Shown in pieces: positions 24,389 to 33,063 of a DNA stretch of 64,000 bases; the stretch's first letter is position 1, and the number at the start of each line of letters is the position of its first letter. A program made the position numbers and the translations under genes. Below the pieces are notes generated by a model, which saw only the letters and a program-made list of their open reading frames with translations, did not search any database and had not been told where the DNA came from. The DNA comes from Prauserella_A sp040635515 (GTDB lineage Bacteria; Actinomycetota; Actinomycetes; Mycobacteriales; Pseudonocardiaceae): the NCBI GenBank assembly GCA_040635515.1, contig JBEYHY010000003.1:186001-250000 (forward strand), written 5' to 3'.

Positions 24389-24937
24389 ATGGACCTGCCT
24401 CTGACTACGGAGCGGCTCGTCGTGCGGGATTGGTCGCTCGACGATGCCGAGGCCGCGCACCAGATCTACGGCGTCACCGAGGTCACGCACTGGCTGACCC
24501 CCGCCATGGACAGGGTCAGTGATGTCGGTGCTATGCGCTCCGTGCTGCAAGCCTGGATCGAGGCGCAGCCGAACCTGCCTCCGCCGAGGGGCAGGTGGGC
24601 GGTGACCCGCGCCGACGACGGCGCCGTGATCGGCGGGCTCGCCATCCGGCTGCTGCCGCCCTACGAGGAAGACCTCGAACTGAGCTGGCAGTTGCATCCC
24701 AGCGCGTGGGGAAACGGGTACGCGACGGAGGCGGGCAAGGCGCTCGTCGAATGGGCGTTCACCCAGGACACCGACGAGTTGTTCGCGGTAGCGCGGCCGA
24801 GCAACGTGCGCGCGATCGCCACGGCGAAGCGGCTCGGCATGTCGTGGGTCGGGGAGACGACCAAGTACTACGACCTGCGGTTGCAGGTCTACCGCATCCG
24901 GCACAGCGATCTGGGGGATTCCGAGCTGACCGGCTGA
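24389..24937 (+). CDS. GNAT family N-acetyltransferase
   Basis: A 182-residue protein of RimJ/RimL-type GNATs: opening LTTERLVVRDWSLDDAEA, acetyl-CoA loop HPSAWGNGYATEAGKALVEW and closing VRAIATAKRLGMSWVGET. It acetylates an amine, either a ribosomal protein N-terminus or a small molecule; the substrate is unknown. There is no clear ribosome site before ATG 24389, so the message may be leaderless. Confidence 0.88.
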   Translation: MDLPLTTERLVVRDWSLDDAEAAHQIYGVTEVTHWLTPAMDRVSDVGAMRSVLQAWIEAQPNLPPPRGRWAVTRADDGAVIGGLAIRLLPPYEEDLELSWQLHPSAWGNGYATEAGKALVEWAFTQDTDELFAVARPSNVRAIATAKRLGMSWVGETTKYYDLRLQVYRIRHSDLGDSELTG

Positions 24938-24958
24938 TCCCGGACCCGGTTCGCCGCC

Positions 24959-25000
24959 AACTGGTTTGTATTGCAAACCGGTTGGCGAGTGTTCTACTGT
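24959..25000 (+). promoter_or_regulatory. Operator-promoter ahead of the membrane protein/wHTH pair
   Basis: AACTGGTTTG (24959-24968) and CAAACCGGTT (24974-24983) form a 10-bp inverted repeat with one mismatch and a 5-base spacer. The repeat covers the -35 box TTGCAA (24971-24976). TACTGT (24995-25000) is the -10 box after 18 bp. Repressor binding here would block the promoter, which fits autoregulation by the winged-helix protein at 25629-26003. Confidence 0.6.
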
Positions 25001-25035
25001 TGACCCAGGTGGAACACGGGACCGGGGTGGTTGCG

Positions 25036-25632
25036 ATGGACGCGGCGGGACACGGGGATATCGGGGGCATCGCGCGGTTGCGTTATGTCACGGCGCATTT
25101 CGAGTTCCTGCAAGGACTCGTGCTGGTTCCCGTCATCTGCTGGATGGCGCTGGCGATGGCCTGGGCCGCGGATTGGGTTCCCGGATGGCCGGTGCTCGCC
25201 GCCGCGCCGTGTGCCCTGCTCGGCTCCTACCTGGCGGTGCGGCATTACCGGCGCCACTACGGGCAGGTGAGGCCACGAGCCTCAAGGGGCCGTGGCGTTG
25301 TCTCCGCGTTGCCGATCGTCGTGCTGACCGTCGCCGCGGCAACGGGGACCTTCTCCGAAAGCTGGCCGGTCAGCCTGCCCGGCATCGTGCTTGCCGCGGG
25401 AGTCGCCGGCTGTGCGTGGTTCCAGCGGCCGCTCGCGCCGGCGCTCGTCCCGGTCGCCGTGCTCGGTGCGCTGCTCAGTGTGCTGCCGCTCGCCGGTGCG
25501 GGCAGGCCGCACCCGCTGGGGCCCGCGGAGCACTGGATCTTCGCTCTGCTCGTCGGTGCCGCCGTCGTGCAGGTCTACGCTCACGTGGTGCTCAGGGGGG
25601 CCTTCGCCGGAAGGCGGGGGCCGCGAGGATGA
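25036..25632 (+). CDS. Small integral membrane protein
   Basis: A 198-residue protein with about five transmembrane helices (FLQGLVLVPVICWMALAMAW, WPVLAAAPCALLGSYLAV, VVSALPIVVLTVAAATG, LVPVAVLGALLSVLPLAG, WIFALLVGAAVVQVYAHVVL). No family is recognised. GGGGTGG 5 bases before ATG 25036 supports the start. It overlaps the winged-helix regulator gene by 4 bp, and such two-gene units often encode a membrane protein whose expression the regulator controls. Confidence 0.78.
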   Translation: MDAAGHGDIGGIARLRYVTAHFEFLQGLVLVPVICWMALAMAWAADWVPGWPVLAAAPCALLGSYLAVRHYRRHYGQVRPRASRGRGVVSALPIVVLTVAAATGTFSESWPVSLPGIVLAAGVAGCAWFQRPLAPALVPVAVLGALLSVLPLAGAGRPHPLGPAEHWIFALLVGAAVVQVYAHVVLRGAFAGRRGPRG

Positions 25633-26003
25633 GCATGCCGTCCCGGGGCGCCTCCCCGGGGGAAGTGGAAGGGCACGACGCGCCGTTCGAGGCCATCGCG
25701 GCGCTCGACAAGCTCATCCACGAGCCGGCGCGCCTCGCGATCACCACCGCGCTGTCGGCGTGCGAAAAGACGGACTTCCTTTTCCTGCTCCGGCTCACCG
25801 GACTCTCCAAGGGCAACCTGTCGGCACACCTGAGCAAGCTCGAAGCCGCGGGCGTCGTCGACATCAGCAAGCGGTTCGCCGGCAAGCGCCCCGAGACCTG
25901 GATCAGACTCACCGGGCACGGCAGGCGGGTGGTGGCCGCGCACTGGGAGCGGCTCGACGAGGTCAGGCGGCGGGCCTCGGCCTGGTCGCGGGGGCGGTCC
26001 TGA
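25629..26003 (+). CDS. Winged-helix DNA-binding regulator (PF13601-like)
   Basis: A 124-residue protein with a MarR/ArsR-like winged helix: LDKLIHEPARLAITTALSA, then FLFLLRLTGLSKGNLSAHLS as HTH and FAGKRPETWIRLTGHGRRVV as wing. This pattern fits the short HTH family that includes PF13601. ATG 25629 overlaps the previous stop (ATGA). It likely binds the inverted repeat at 24959-24983 in front of its own operon. Confidence 0.87.
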   Translation: MSMPSRGASPGEVEGHDAPFEAIAALDKLIHEPARLAITTALSACEKTDFLFLLRLTGLSKGNLSAHLSKLEAAGVVDISKRFAGKRPETWIRLTGHGRRVVAAHWERLDEVRRRASAWSRGRS

Positions 26004-26494
26004 GCCACACCGATCCGGCCCGCTGACAATTACTCGCCCATTTGTGTCGATGGTTGCTTTATGTGATCAGTTGGCGTGTCGAATGTGTGGCCGACGGTCT
26101 TCCCTTGAGGTGATCGGATGAGGAGCGGAATACTTTCTGTGTTTCCGTCGCGTTTGTTCAGTTGCCGTTTTCGTTCTTGAGTGCCGCGGCGCCGCGGTTC
26201 TACTCTTGCCTTTCCGGGTGTGCGGATCAGGCGTGCCTGCCCGGGGGAGCGAGGTGGTTGACCTGGCTGTTGACGCGGATACCGGCAACCACAGAATGTG
26301 AACATGTGTCACGTTTTGGGTATCGGAAAACGGACACTTCCGGGCATGAATTCTCACCATTCGGGGGTATACGCGTGTCCCGGCTGGTGTGAGGACGCCT
26401 CGACTGGGTATTGACAGGTCAGACATTTTTCCCCGGGTTCCGGCCTTTGCCCGCGAGGATCCAATTCGGACACAGTGAGGAGTGCACCGGCACA
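26004..26494. other. Intergenic region upstream of murT, AT-richer, with a hairpin
   Basis: This 491-bp gap contains an imperfect inverted repeat at 26306-26337: GTGTC-A-CGTTTT against AAAACG-GACAC with one bulged A. It could be a regulatory hairpin or operator for the murT operon. A TTGACA lies at 26411-26416 without a good -10 at the right distance. No gene or RNA was recognised. Confidence 0.45.
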
Positions 26495-27784
26495 ATGGCG
26501 AACCACCGCATCGCACGCCGCAATACCGTCAGCGTGCCCGGGGTCGCCGTGCCGGCGCCCCGGGCACTGCCGTTACGCACCCGCGCCGCGCTGGCCGCCG
26601 GCAAGCTCGCGGCGGGAGCCTCACGCCGTACCGGGCGCGGCACCGGCGCCGTCATCGGTGGCCGTACCGCACTCAAACTCGACCCCGGTGCCCTGGCGAG
26701 GCTCGGTCAGGACCGCACGGTCCTCCTGGTCACCGGTACCAACGGCAAGACGACCACCTCGCTGATGCTCACCCGCATCCTGTCCGTGCTCGGCTCCGTC
26801 GCGGCCAACTCGACCGGAGCCAACATGCCCGACGGTTTGCTCGCCGCGCTCACCGAACGCCCCGACGCGCCGTATGCCGTACTGGAAGTCGACGAGAACT
26901 ACGTTCCGTGGGTCGCCGACCGGGTCAGGCCCGCGGGCATCGTGCTGCTCAACCTCAGCCGTGACCAGCTCGACCGCGTCGGCGAGGTCCGGTCCACCGA
27001 ACGCGACCTGCGGGCCGCCGTCGCGCGGCTCACCGACACCTTCGTCGTAGCCAACTGCGACGACGCGCTGGTCACCTCCGCCGCCATCGAAGCGGCCGAT
27101 CCGCTGTGGGTCGCGGCGGGCACCACGTGGCGGGACGACTCGACGGCGTGCGCGCGCTGCGGGCAGGCCGTGCAGCGGGACGAGGAGAGCTGGGGTTGCG
27201 TCTGCGGGCTGGCCCGCCCGCGCCCGGCGTGGGAGTTGCGGGGCCGGACTCTGCTCACCCCAGAGGGAACCGAGCTGCCCCTCGATCTCCAGCTTCCCGG
27301 GAGGGCCAACGCCGCGAACGCCGCCATTGCCGTCGCCGCCGCTGCCCGGCTCGGTGTCCAGCCCAAACTCGCGACCGCGCAGCTCAGGGCGATTACCGAC
27401 GTCGCCGGCCGGTATCGGCAGGCCGATGTCGCCGGGCACCAGGTGCGCCTGCTGCTCGCGAAGAACCCGGCGGGATGGGGGGAAACGCTGCCGCTGGTCG
27501 AGGGCACCCGTTCGGTGGTCATCGCCGTCAACAGCAGGGAAGCCGACGGCCGCGACATGTCCTGGCTGTGGGATGTGCCCTTCGAACGGCTGCGCGGGCA
27601 CACCGTCGTCGCATCAGGGGAAAGGGCGACCGATCTCGCCGTACGGCTGTGTTACGGCGACGTTCCCCACCGGGTGGAGCCCGACCCGCTCAAAGCCGTC
27701 GCCGAGCTCGAACCCGGACCGGTCGACCTGATCGCCAACTACACCGCGTTCCGCACCTTGACCGTGAGGCTCAACAATGGGTGA
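26495..27784 (+). CDS. murT: Lipid II isoglutaminyl synthase, Mur ligase subunit MurT
   Basis: A 429-residue Mur-ligase-like protein. The ATP loop is VTGTNGKTTTSLMLTRIL, the middle domain contains ENYVPWVADRVRP, and a zinc-ribbon insertion CARCGQ ... GCVCG lies near residues 225-250. The C-terminal DUF1727 domain ends with VDLIANYTAFRTL. With GatD it amidates D-Glu of lipid II to D-isoglutamine using glutamine and ATP, which is needed for cross-linking in many Gram-positives. ATG 26495 follows GAGGAG by about 12 bases. It overlaps gatD by 8 bp. Confidence 0.95.
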   Translation: MANHRIARRNTVSVPGVAVPAPRALPLRTRAALAAGKLAAGASRRTGRGTGAVIGGRTALKLDPGALARLGQDRTVLLVTGTNGKTTTSLMLTRILSVLGSVAANSTGANMPDGLLAALTERPDAPYAVLEVDENYVPWVADRVRPAGIVLLNLSRDQLDRVGEVRSTERDLRAAVARLTDTFVVANCDDALVTSAAIEAADPLWVAAGTTWRDDSTACARCGQAVQRDEESWGCVCGLARPRPAWELRGRTLLTPEGTELPLDLQLPGRANAANAAIAVAAAARLGVQPKLATAQLRAITDVAGRYRQADVAGHQVRLLLAKNPAGWGETLPLVEGTRSVVIAVNSREADGRDMSWLWDVPFERLRGHTVVASGERATDLAVRLCYGDVPHRVEPDPLKAVAELEPGPVDLIANYTAFRTLTVRLNNG

Positions 27785-28508
27785 CGAATCAACCATCCGG
27801 CTCGGTCTCGTACTTCCCGACGTCCTCGGCACCTACAGCGACTCGGGAAACGCGACCGTGCTGGCGAAAAGACTGGAATGGCGCGGGGTCTCCGCCAAGA
27901 TCGTGCCGATCCCGTTCTCGGGAGACGTGCCCTCCTCACTCGACATCTACCTCATCGGTGGTGGTGAGGACGACGCGCAATCGCTTGCGGCCGCCCGGTT
28001 GCGCGCGAACCCCGGTGTGCAGAAAGCCGCGGAACAAGGAGCCGTCGTGCTCGCCGTGTGCGCGGGCTTCCAGGTGCTCGGCACCTCGTTCACCACGTCC
28101 GACGGCGTCAAGCACGCTGGGCTGGGACTGCTCGACGTCTCGACGGTGCCCGGCAGGCGGCGTGCCGTGGGCGAGGTCATCGTCAAGGTCGACGACGGCT
28201 ACGGCGGTCAACCACTCAGCGGCTTCGAGAACCACCTCGGCTCGACCACCGTCGGCTCGACCGGCGCACCGCTGGGCAAGGTGACCCGGGGCATCGGCAA
28301 CGGCGACGGCAGCGAGGGTGCCGTATCCGGACATGTGCTCGCGACCTACCTGCACGGGCCGGTGCTGGCCCGCAACCCCGCGCTCGCCGACCTGCTGCTC
28401 GAATGGGCCATGGGCTCGCCGCTTCCTCCGCTGAACGTGGACGAGGTCACCGAGCTGCGCAGGGAACGCCTCGCCGGAAACCGGTTCGGCAGGCGCCGCG
28501 GCGCCTGA
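27777..28508 (+). CDS. gatD: Lipid II isoglutaminyl synthase, glutaminase subunit GatD
   Basis: A 243-residue class I-like glutamine amidotransferase (GATase_3, CobB/CobQ-type). The nucleophile is Cys95 (VLAVCAGFQVLG) and the catalytic His is His193 (TYLHGPVLARNP). It supplies ammonia to MurT. The start overlaps murT by 8 bp, so the two subunits are made together, as in Staphylococcus and mycobacteria. A strong terminator follows its stop. Confidence 0.95.
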   Translation: MGDESTIRLGLVLPDVLGTYSDSGNATVLAKRLEWRGVSAKIVPIPFSGDVPSSLDIYLIGGGEDDAQSLAAARLRANPGVQKAAEQGAVVLAVCAGFQVLGTSFTTSDGVKHAGLGLLDVSTVPGRRRAVGEVIVKVDDGYGGQPLSGFENHLGSTTVGSTGAPLGKVTRGIGNGDGSEGAVSGHVLATYLHGPVLARNPALADLLLEWAMGSPLPPLNVDEVTELRRERLAGNRFGRRRGA

Positions 28509-28518
28509 GACCAGCAGC

Positions 28519-28558
28519 AGCCCCGGCACGGTTCGCCAGTTCCGTGCCGGGGCTTCTT
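28519..28558 (+). terminator. Terminator of the murT-gatD operon
   Basis: AGCCCCGGCACGG (28519-28531) pairs perfectly with CCGTGCCGGGGCT (28542-28554) around a 10-base loop, followed by TCTT. It begins 11 bp after the gatD stop. Confidence 0.85.
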
Positions 28559-28698
28559 CGTGTCCGGCCGAGTGTGGCCGCGCACCGGCCCGCCTGAACG
28601 AGTGGAAGCACTCACCCGACGGACAGCTCCGCGCTGAACCGGGAGCCGATCCGGAAGACAGTAGGGAGGGCGGTCGACCGGAAGGGGAGCCCGAGGCC

Positions 28699-30138
28699 AT
28701 GAACGTGCCCGACATGCCGGTCACCGGCGAACGCTCCGAACGCCGCCCGCTGGGCCGCGTCGTCTTCATCGCGGGGGCGGCGGCGGTCGGTGGCTTCCTC
28801 TTCGGCTACGACAGCTCCAACATCAACGGGGCCGTGCTCGGCATCGAACACCACTTCGACGTCGGAGGGGGAGCCACGGGGCTCACCGTGTCCAGCGCGC
28901 TCATCGGCTCGGCGGCGGGCGCGTGGTTCGGAGGGCTGCTGTCCGATCGCATCGGCAGGATCCGGTCGATGCAGCTCGCCGCCGTACTGTTCCTGGTCAG
29001 CGCCATCGGGGCCATGTTCGCGTTCAGTGTGTGGGACCTCGGCGGCTGGCGGGCGGTCGGCGGCGTCGCGATCGGTATCGCCTCCGTGCTCGGGCCCGCC
29101 TACATCGCCGAGGTCGCGCCTCCCGAGTACCGCGGAAGGCTCGGCTCGATGCAGCAGCTCGCGATCGTGCTCGGCATCGGTGTCTCCGCGCTCGTCAACT
29201 GGTGTATCAAGGCGCTCGCCCCGATGGGACCGGACGGCAGCCACAATCTCAACGGTTCGCTCGGCGGGCTCGAAGCGTGGCAGTGGATGCTCGGTGCGGC
29301 TGCCGTGCCCGCGGTGATCTATTTCGTTCTCGCCTCGATCATCCCGGAATCACCGCACTACCTGGTCTCCATCGGCAGGCGGGAGCAGGCCCGTGACGTC
29401 CTGCTTTCCGTCGAGGGCGGGAGCGAAGCCGAGGCCGACGCCAAGATCGACGGCATTCTGCGCAGCCAGAAGACCGAGGCGAGGCCGAAGGTACGTGACC
29501 TCGCCGGCGGCAGGTTCGGACTGCTGCCCATCGTGTGGGCGGGTATCGGGCTGGCGGCGTTTCAGCAGCTCGTGGGTATCAACGTGATCTTCTACTACTC
29601 GGACACGTTGTGGCATTCGGTCGGGCAGAACACCGACTCGCTACTGATCTCCATGGTGAGTCCGGTCATCAATCTCGCGGGTACGTTCGTCGCGATCATG
29701 TTCATCGACCGGCTCGGCCGCAAGCCGTTGCTGCTGACCGGTTCGATCGGCATGGTGCTCGGGCTCGGTGTCGCCGCGGTGGCGTTCGGCAACGCGGTCA
29801 GCGTCGACGGCGCGATCACGCTGCCCGGCGTGTGGGGTCCCGTCGCCCTCGTGTTCGCCAACCTGTTCGTACTGTCGTTCGCGTTGTCGTGGGGCGTGAT
29901 CCTGTGGGTCATGCTCGGTGAGATGTTCCCGCTGCGGATCCGCGGCGCGGCCCTCGCCGTCGGCACCGCGGCCAACTGGGTCGCCAACTGGCTGGTGACG
30001 GTCAGCTTTCCCAGCATGTCCGAATGGAACCTTTCGGCGACCTATTGGGTTTATGCCGCTTTCGCGGCATTGTCGATTCCGTTCGTGTTGAGGTTCATCA
30101 AGGAGACGAAGGGAACCGCACTGGAGAACGTGAGTTGA
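28699..30138 (+). CDS. Sugar porter family MFS transporter
   Basis: A 479-residue protein with 12 predicted helices. Sugar-porter signatures are GGFLFGYDSSNINGAV in helix 1, LLSDRIGR in loop 2-3, APPEYRGRLGSMQQL after helix 4, PESPHYLVSIGR at the central loop, FQQLVGINVIFYYS in helix 7 and DRLGRKPLL in loop 8-9. It probably imports a hexose or polyol by proton symport. ATG 28699 or 28711 could be used; GGGAG lies upstream. The GntR gene 136 bp downstream may regulate it. Confidence 0.92.
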   Translation: MNVPDMPVTGERSERRPLGRVVFIAGAAAVGGFLFGYDSSNINGAVLGIEHHFDVGGGATGLTVSSALIGSAAGAWFGGLLSDRIGRIRSMQLAAVLFLVSAIGAMFAFSVWDLGGWRAVGGVAIGIASVLGPAYIAEVAPPEYRGRLGSMQQLAIVLGIGVSALVNWCIKALAPMGPDGSHNLNGSLGGLEAWQWMLGAAAVPAVIYFVLASIIPESPHYLVSIGRREQARDVLLSVEGGSEAEADAKIDGILRSQKTEARPKVRDLAGGRFGLLPIVWAGIGLAAFQQLVGINVIFYYSDTLWHSVGQNTDSLLISMVSPVINLAGTFVAIMFIDRLGRKPLLLTGSIGMVLGLGVAAVAFGNAVSVDGAITLPGVWGPVALVFANLFVLSFALSWGVILWVMLGEMFPLRIRGAALAVGTAANWVANWLVTVSFPSMSEWNLSATYWVYAAFAALSIPFVLRFIKETKGTALENVS

Positions 30139-30274
30139 GGGCGCGGGCGCGGGTCTCGCCGCTCAGGGCTCTGACCTCGGCATATTCGTGTGGATGTGAG
30201 GTTATGATGGGTGACTGCGATAAGTCGACATGTCGCGAAACCTCTTCTCCCTGGAAGTGCGAAACGGACCGCCC

Positions 30275-31000
30275 ATGACAACGTCACTGGAGCGCGCCTC
30301 GCGGCGCGGCAGTGCGACCGACAACGCCTATCAGCACATCAAGCACCTCATCCTCGTCAACGAACTGGCGCCGGGCGCCGAACTGAGGGAGGCCGCGCTC
30401 ACCGAATCGACGGGGTTCGGCCGCTCGCCCGTCCGCGAGGCGCTGCGCAGGCTCGTGCAGGAAGGTTTCGTCGAGGTACGGCCCAGGCAGGGCTACCGCG
30501 TTTCCGTCGTCACGATTGATGGGGTCAGGGACCTGTTCGAACTGCGGCTGCTGCTCGAACCCGCCGCCGTGGAGCTGGCCGCGTTGCGCGCGCCCTACGA
30601 CGAACTGACCGAACTCGGGACGCTGGCACGCACGACCTACATTCCCGGCCAGGCCGGAGGCTACGAGGCCTTCCTCAAGGCCGGCCGGGATTTCCACGTC
30701 CGCATCGCGATGGCCACGGGCAACGAACGGCTGGCAGGCACGCTGGAAGTACTGCTCGACGAGATGCAGCGGCTGTTTTTCCTCAGTCTCGACGATCCGG
30801 CGAGCGCCTCGAACATGACCCGTGAGCACAGGGCCCTCTACGACGCGCTGCTGGCAAGGGACGCCAGCAGGGCCCGCCGGATCGTCGTCGACCAGATCGA
30901 GGCCGGAAGGGGCAGGGTGCTGGGCCGGCTGGCCGCCGGGGAGTCCGAGCAATCCGAGGAGCCCGGGGGGTCTCGGGGGGATGGTCCGCTCGGAGCGTGA
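30275..31000 (+). CDS. GntR family (FCD) transcriptional regulator
   Basis: A 241-residue regulator. The winged helix is NAYQHIKHLILVNELAPGAE, then STGFGRSPVREALRRLVQEG. The FCD domain includes FELRLLLEPAAVELAA, GRDFHVRIAMATGNERL and MTREHRALYDALLARDASRA. ATG 30275 is preferred because a 10-bp palindrome, CGACATGTCG (30226-30235), covers the alternative ATG at 30230 and is likely promoter/operator DNA. The C-terminal tail is Gly/Ser/Glu-rich. Its target may be the upstream sugar porter or itself. Confidence 0.9.
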   Translation: MTTSLERASRRGSATDNAYQHIKHLILVNELAPGAELREAALTESTGFGRSPVREALRRLVQEGFVEVRPRQGYRVSVVTIDGVRDLFELRLLLEPAAVELAALRAPYDELTELGTLARTTYIPGQAGGYEAFLKAGRDFHVRIAMATGNERLAGTLEVLLDEMQRLFFLSLDDPASASNMTREHRALYDALLARDASRARRIVVDQIEAGRGRVLGRLAAGESEQSEEPGGSRGDGPLGA

Positions 31001-31112
31001 CGAAAGCTCCCACGAACGTGTCGTGTTCCGCCACGCGCAACCTCCCAGCTCACCGGCCCGACTCCGATACGCTGTGCGACGTCTTTTGCTCACTCACAGT
31101 AAGGGTTTTGTC

Positions 31113-31517
31113 GTGCGGAAGTCTCTGGGTGTCAGGGTTGTCGTTGCCTTCGCCGGCCTATTCGCCGCACTTGTACTGGCGGCTCCCGTCTCGGGTGCCA
31201 CCGAAACCGCGGCAACGGAAGCCGGAGCCGCTCCCGCGCTCGTGCGCGCGACGCAGAACAACGACTGCAGGCTCAACGTCCGGGCCGGTGCGGACACCGG
31301 ATCCCCGATTCTGCACACGCTGACCTGCGACAACTACACGACCTGTGTGCAAGCCGACGAGCAGGGCCAGCCGTGTGGCCCCTACGTCATCGGCGGTGAC
31401 TACAGCTGCGTCGGTGCGGACAACAAGCAGGTCTACGACAACAAGTGGGCAGAGGTGTCGTGGCGTTCGCCAGAGCCCGCCTACGTCGCCGTCGCCTGCG
31501 CGTTCTTCCGCGAGTAG
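31113..31517 (+). CDS. Secreted Cys-rich SH3-like protein
   Basis: A 134-residue protein beginning at GTG 31113 with a signal peptide (VVVAFAGLFAALVLAAPVSGA, cleavage near residue 29). The mature part has NDCRLNVRAGADTGSPILHT and several Cys (TCDNYTTC, QPCG, YSCVG, VACAF) that could form two or three disulfides. LNVRAG followed by a short repeat unit is typical of bacterial SH3 domains that bind cell wall. It is exported and small, with no catalytic motif. A strong terminator follows. Confidence 0.78.
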   Translation: MRKSLGVRVVVAFAGLFAALVLAAPVSGATETAATEAGAAPALVRATQNNDCRLNVRAGADTGSPILHTLTCDNYTTCVQADEQGQPCGPYVIGGDYSCVGADNKQVYDNKWAEVSWRSPEPAYVAVACAFFRE

Positions 31518-31536
31518 GCACGGGTCCGCGGAGCGA

Positions 31537-31587
31537 AAGCTCCCGCCGAAGCAGCGTCAACCCCGATCGCTGTTTCGGCGGGAGCTT
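31537..31587 (+). terminator. Long hairpin terminator
   Basis: A 20-bp stem (31537-31556 with 31568-31587, one mismatch) and an 11-base loop lie 20 bp after the SH3-like gene. Confidence 0.8.
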
Positions 31588-31890
31588 GTCGCGTTCTGGG
31601 GCGAGTCACGACGTCATGCGCGCGATGGGCCGATGGCCGCGCAAAATGTCCACTCCGGACAGTGCGAAGTGTCCGCGGCGGGACAGCCGGTGTGCGACCG
31701 CGCCACGCGTTGACCGCGTACGAGCGTTTGCCGCTGTCCGGGTCGGACATTCCCACCTCTTCCCGGCAAGACCGGTGTCGTGTATCGCGTTCGCGAAGTT
31801 GATCTTAGTTTCTCTCATCGAACCTAGAAGTCTTCTCGGTATCCGTCAACCGAGATCCGGTTCACTGATGATCGTGTCCCGGCACTGTCG
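31588..31890. other. Intergenic gap, nothing recognised
   Basis: About 300 bp between the terminator of the secreted protein gene and the stop of the small membrane protein gene on the other strand. No gene, RNA or repeat stands out. Confidence 0.4.
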
Positions 31891-32106
31891 CTAGTGGCCG
31901 ATGTCGCACCAATCCTCGGCGTCGAGCAGGCTGCCCTCCACCGCGATCCTGGCGCGTTCCTCGGCCACGCACTGCCGATATGCGTCTTCTTTGCTCTCCT
32001 GCGAGTTGATGATCATGACACCGATCGCGCACATGACCGCGATGACGGCGCACACGATGGAAACCGCCTGCCTCGCTGGGCTGATCTCGTTCCGGCTGCC
32101 GTTCAT
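31891..32106 (-). CDS. Small single-pass membrane protein, hypothetical
   Basis: A 71-residue protein with a short polar N-terminus, one transmembrane helix (AVSIVCAVIAVMCAIGVMII) and a charged C-terminal tail with two Cys (YRQCVAEERARI, DWCDIGH). GGGGGAG precedes the ATG at 32106. No family is recognised. Divergent from the DUF1989 gene, with 129 bp between starts. Confidence 0.6.
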   Translation of the reverse strand: MNGSRNEISPARQAVSIVCAVIAVMCAIGVMIINSQESKEDAYRQCVAEERARIAVEGSLLDAEDWCDIGH

Positions 32107-32235
32107 TGCTCCCCCTTGTGTCGTTTTCGCCATCGGTAACCGCAGAGCATGCCCGCCGCCGCTTACATCCCGCTTGCTTCGGCCGGGCACCTAGACTCGG
32201 ACGCGCTGCCGTCGTCCGCCGTTCCGGAGGTGTCC

Positions 32236-33063
32236 ATGGGGCCGCGTCCCGCTTACCAGGCGAGTGAGGGAAGCCCGCTCGCCGTCGACCGTGACTTCTA
32301 CGACCGGCTGGCCGGAAGCGAAGACCGGCGGGAGCGGGTGGAGCGGTTCGTGCTGCCCATCCGATCGGGCAGGGCCTGGGAGGTCAAGGCGGGCCGGCTC
32401 TGCCGGATCAGCACGCCCGAGGGTGCTCAGGTCGGCGACTTCAACGTCTGGAATCGGCACAATCCACGCGAACGGCTGTGGGCGGCGAGAACGAGGCAGT
32501 TACAGGCCGCGCACGTGACGCGCTACGACCGGCTGTGGTCGACGCTGCCCTACCTGCGCCCGTTGCTGACGATCACCAACGACACGCTGGAGTCCTACGG
32601 GACCGATGCCGACGGCGGGAGGGTGCACGATCTGCTCGGAACCCGGTGCGATCCCTACGTCAACCGGATGCTCACCGGTGAGGACGCCGACGTGCACTGT
32701 CATTCGAACCTCGTGCGCGCCGTACTGCCCTACGGGCTCACCGAGTTCGACGTCCACGACGTACTCAACATCTTCCAGTGCACCGGACTGACCGAGGACG
32801 ACCGGTACTTCATGCAACCCTCGCCCGCGAAGCCGGGGGACTTCTTCGAGTTCTTCGCGGAGCAGGACCTGCTGTGTGCACTGTCGACCTGCCCGGGAGG
32901 CGACCTCTCCATCCCGCTGTGGGGTCCCGGCGCGCGCGATCCGATCGAGGTCTGCCGTCCTCTGGCGGTCGAGGTGTTCCAGCCCGCCGCGGACCTCGTC
33001 GAGGGCTGGACACCGCCCGAGGTCGCCGCCTACGGCGGCCTGCACGGGCTCACCGGCCCCTAG
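32236..33063 (+). CDS. DUF1989 (urea carboxylase-associated) family protein
   Basis: A 275-residue protein. Family marks are RAWEVKAGRLCRISTPEGAQ and VGDFNVWNRHNPRER near the start, HDLLGTRCDPYVN in the middle and CHSNLVRAVLPYGL, then NIFQCTGL, towards the end. DUF1989 proteins often accompany urea carboxylase or amino-acid degradation genes, but none is nearby. GGAGG 5 bases before ATG 32236 supports this start over in-frame ATG 32149. Its stop overlaps the convergent rhodanese gene by 4 bp, with no terminator between. Confidence 0.87.
   Translation: MGPRPAYQASEGSPLAVDRDFYDRLAGSEDRRERVERFVLPIRSGRAWEVKAGRLCRISTPEGAQVGDFNVWNRHNPRERLWAARTRQLQAAHVTRYDRLWSTLPYLRPLLTITNDTLESYGTDADGGRVHDLLGTRCDPYVNRMLTGEDADVHCHSNLVRAVLPYGLTEFDVHDVLNIFQCTGLTEDDRYFMQPSPAKPGDFFEFFAEQDLLCALSTCPGGDLSIPLWGPGARDPIEVCRPLAVEVFQPAADLVEGWTPPEVAAYGGLHGLTGP

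Noticed and set aside
26162..26392. 76-residue frame upstream of murT
   Set aside because: No ribosome site, poor composition and no family; treated as non-coding.
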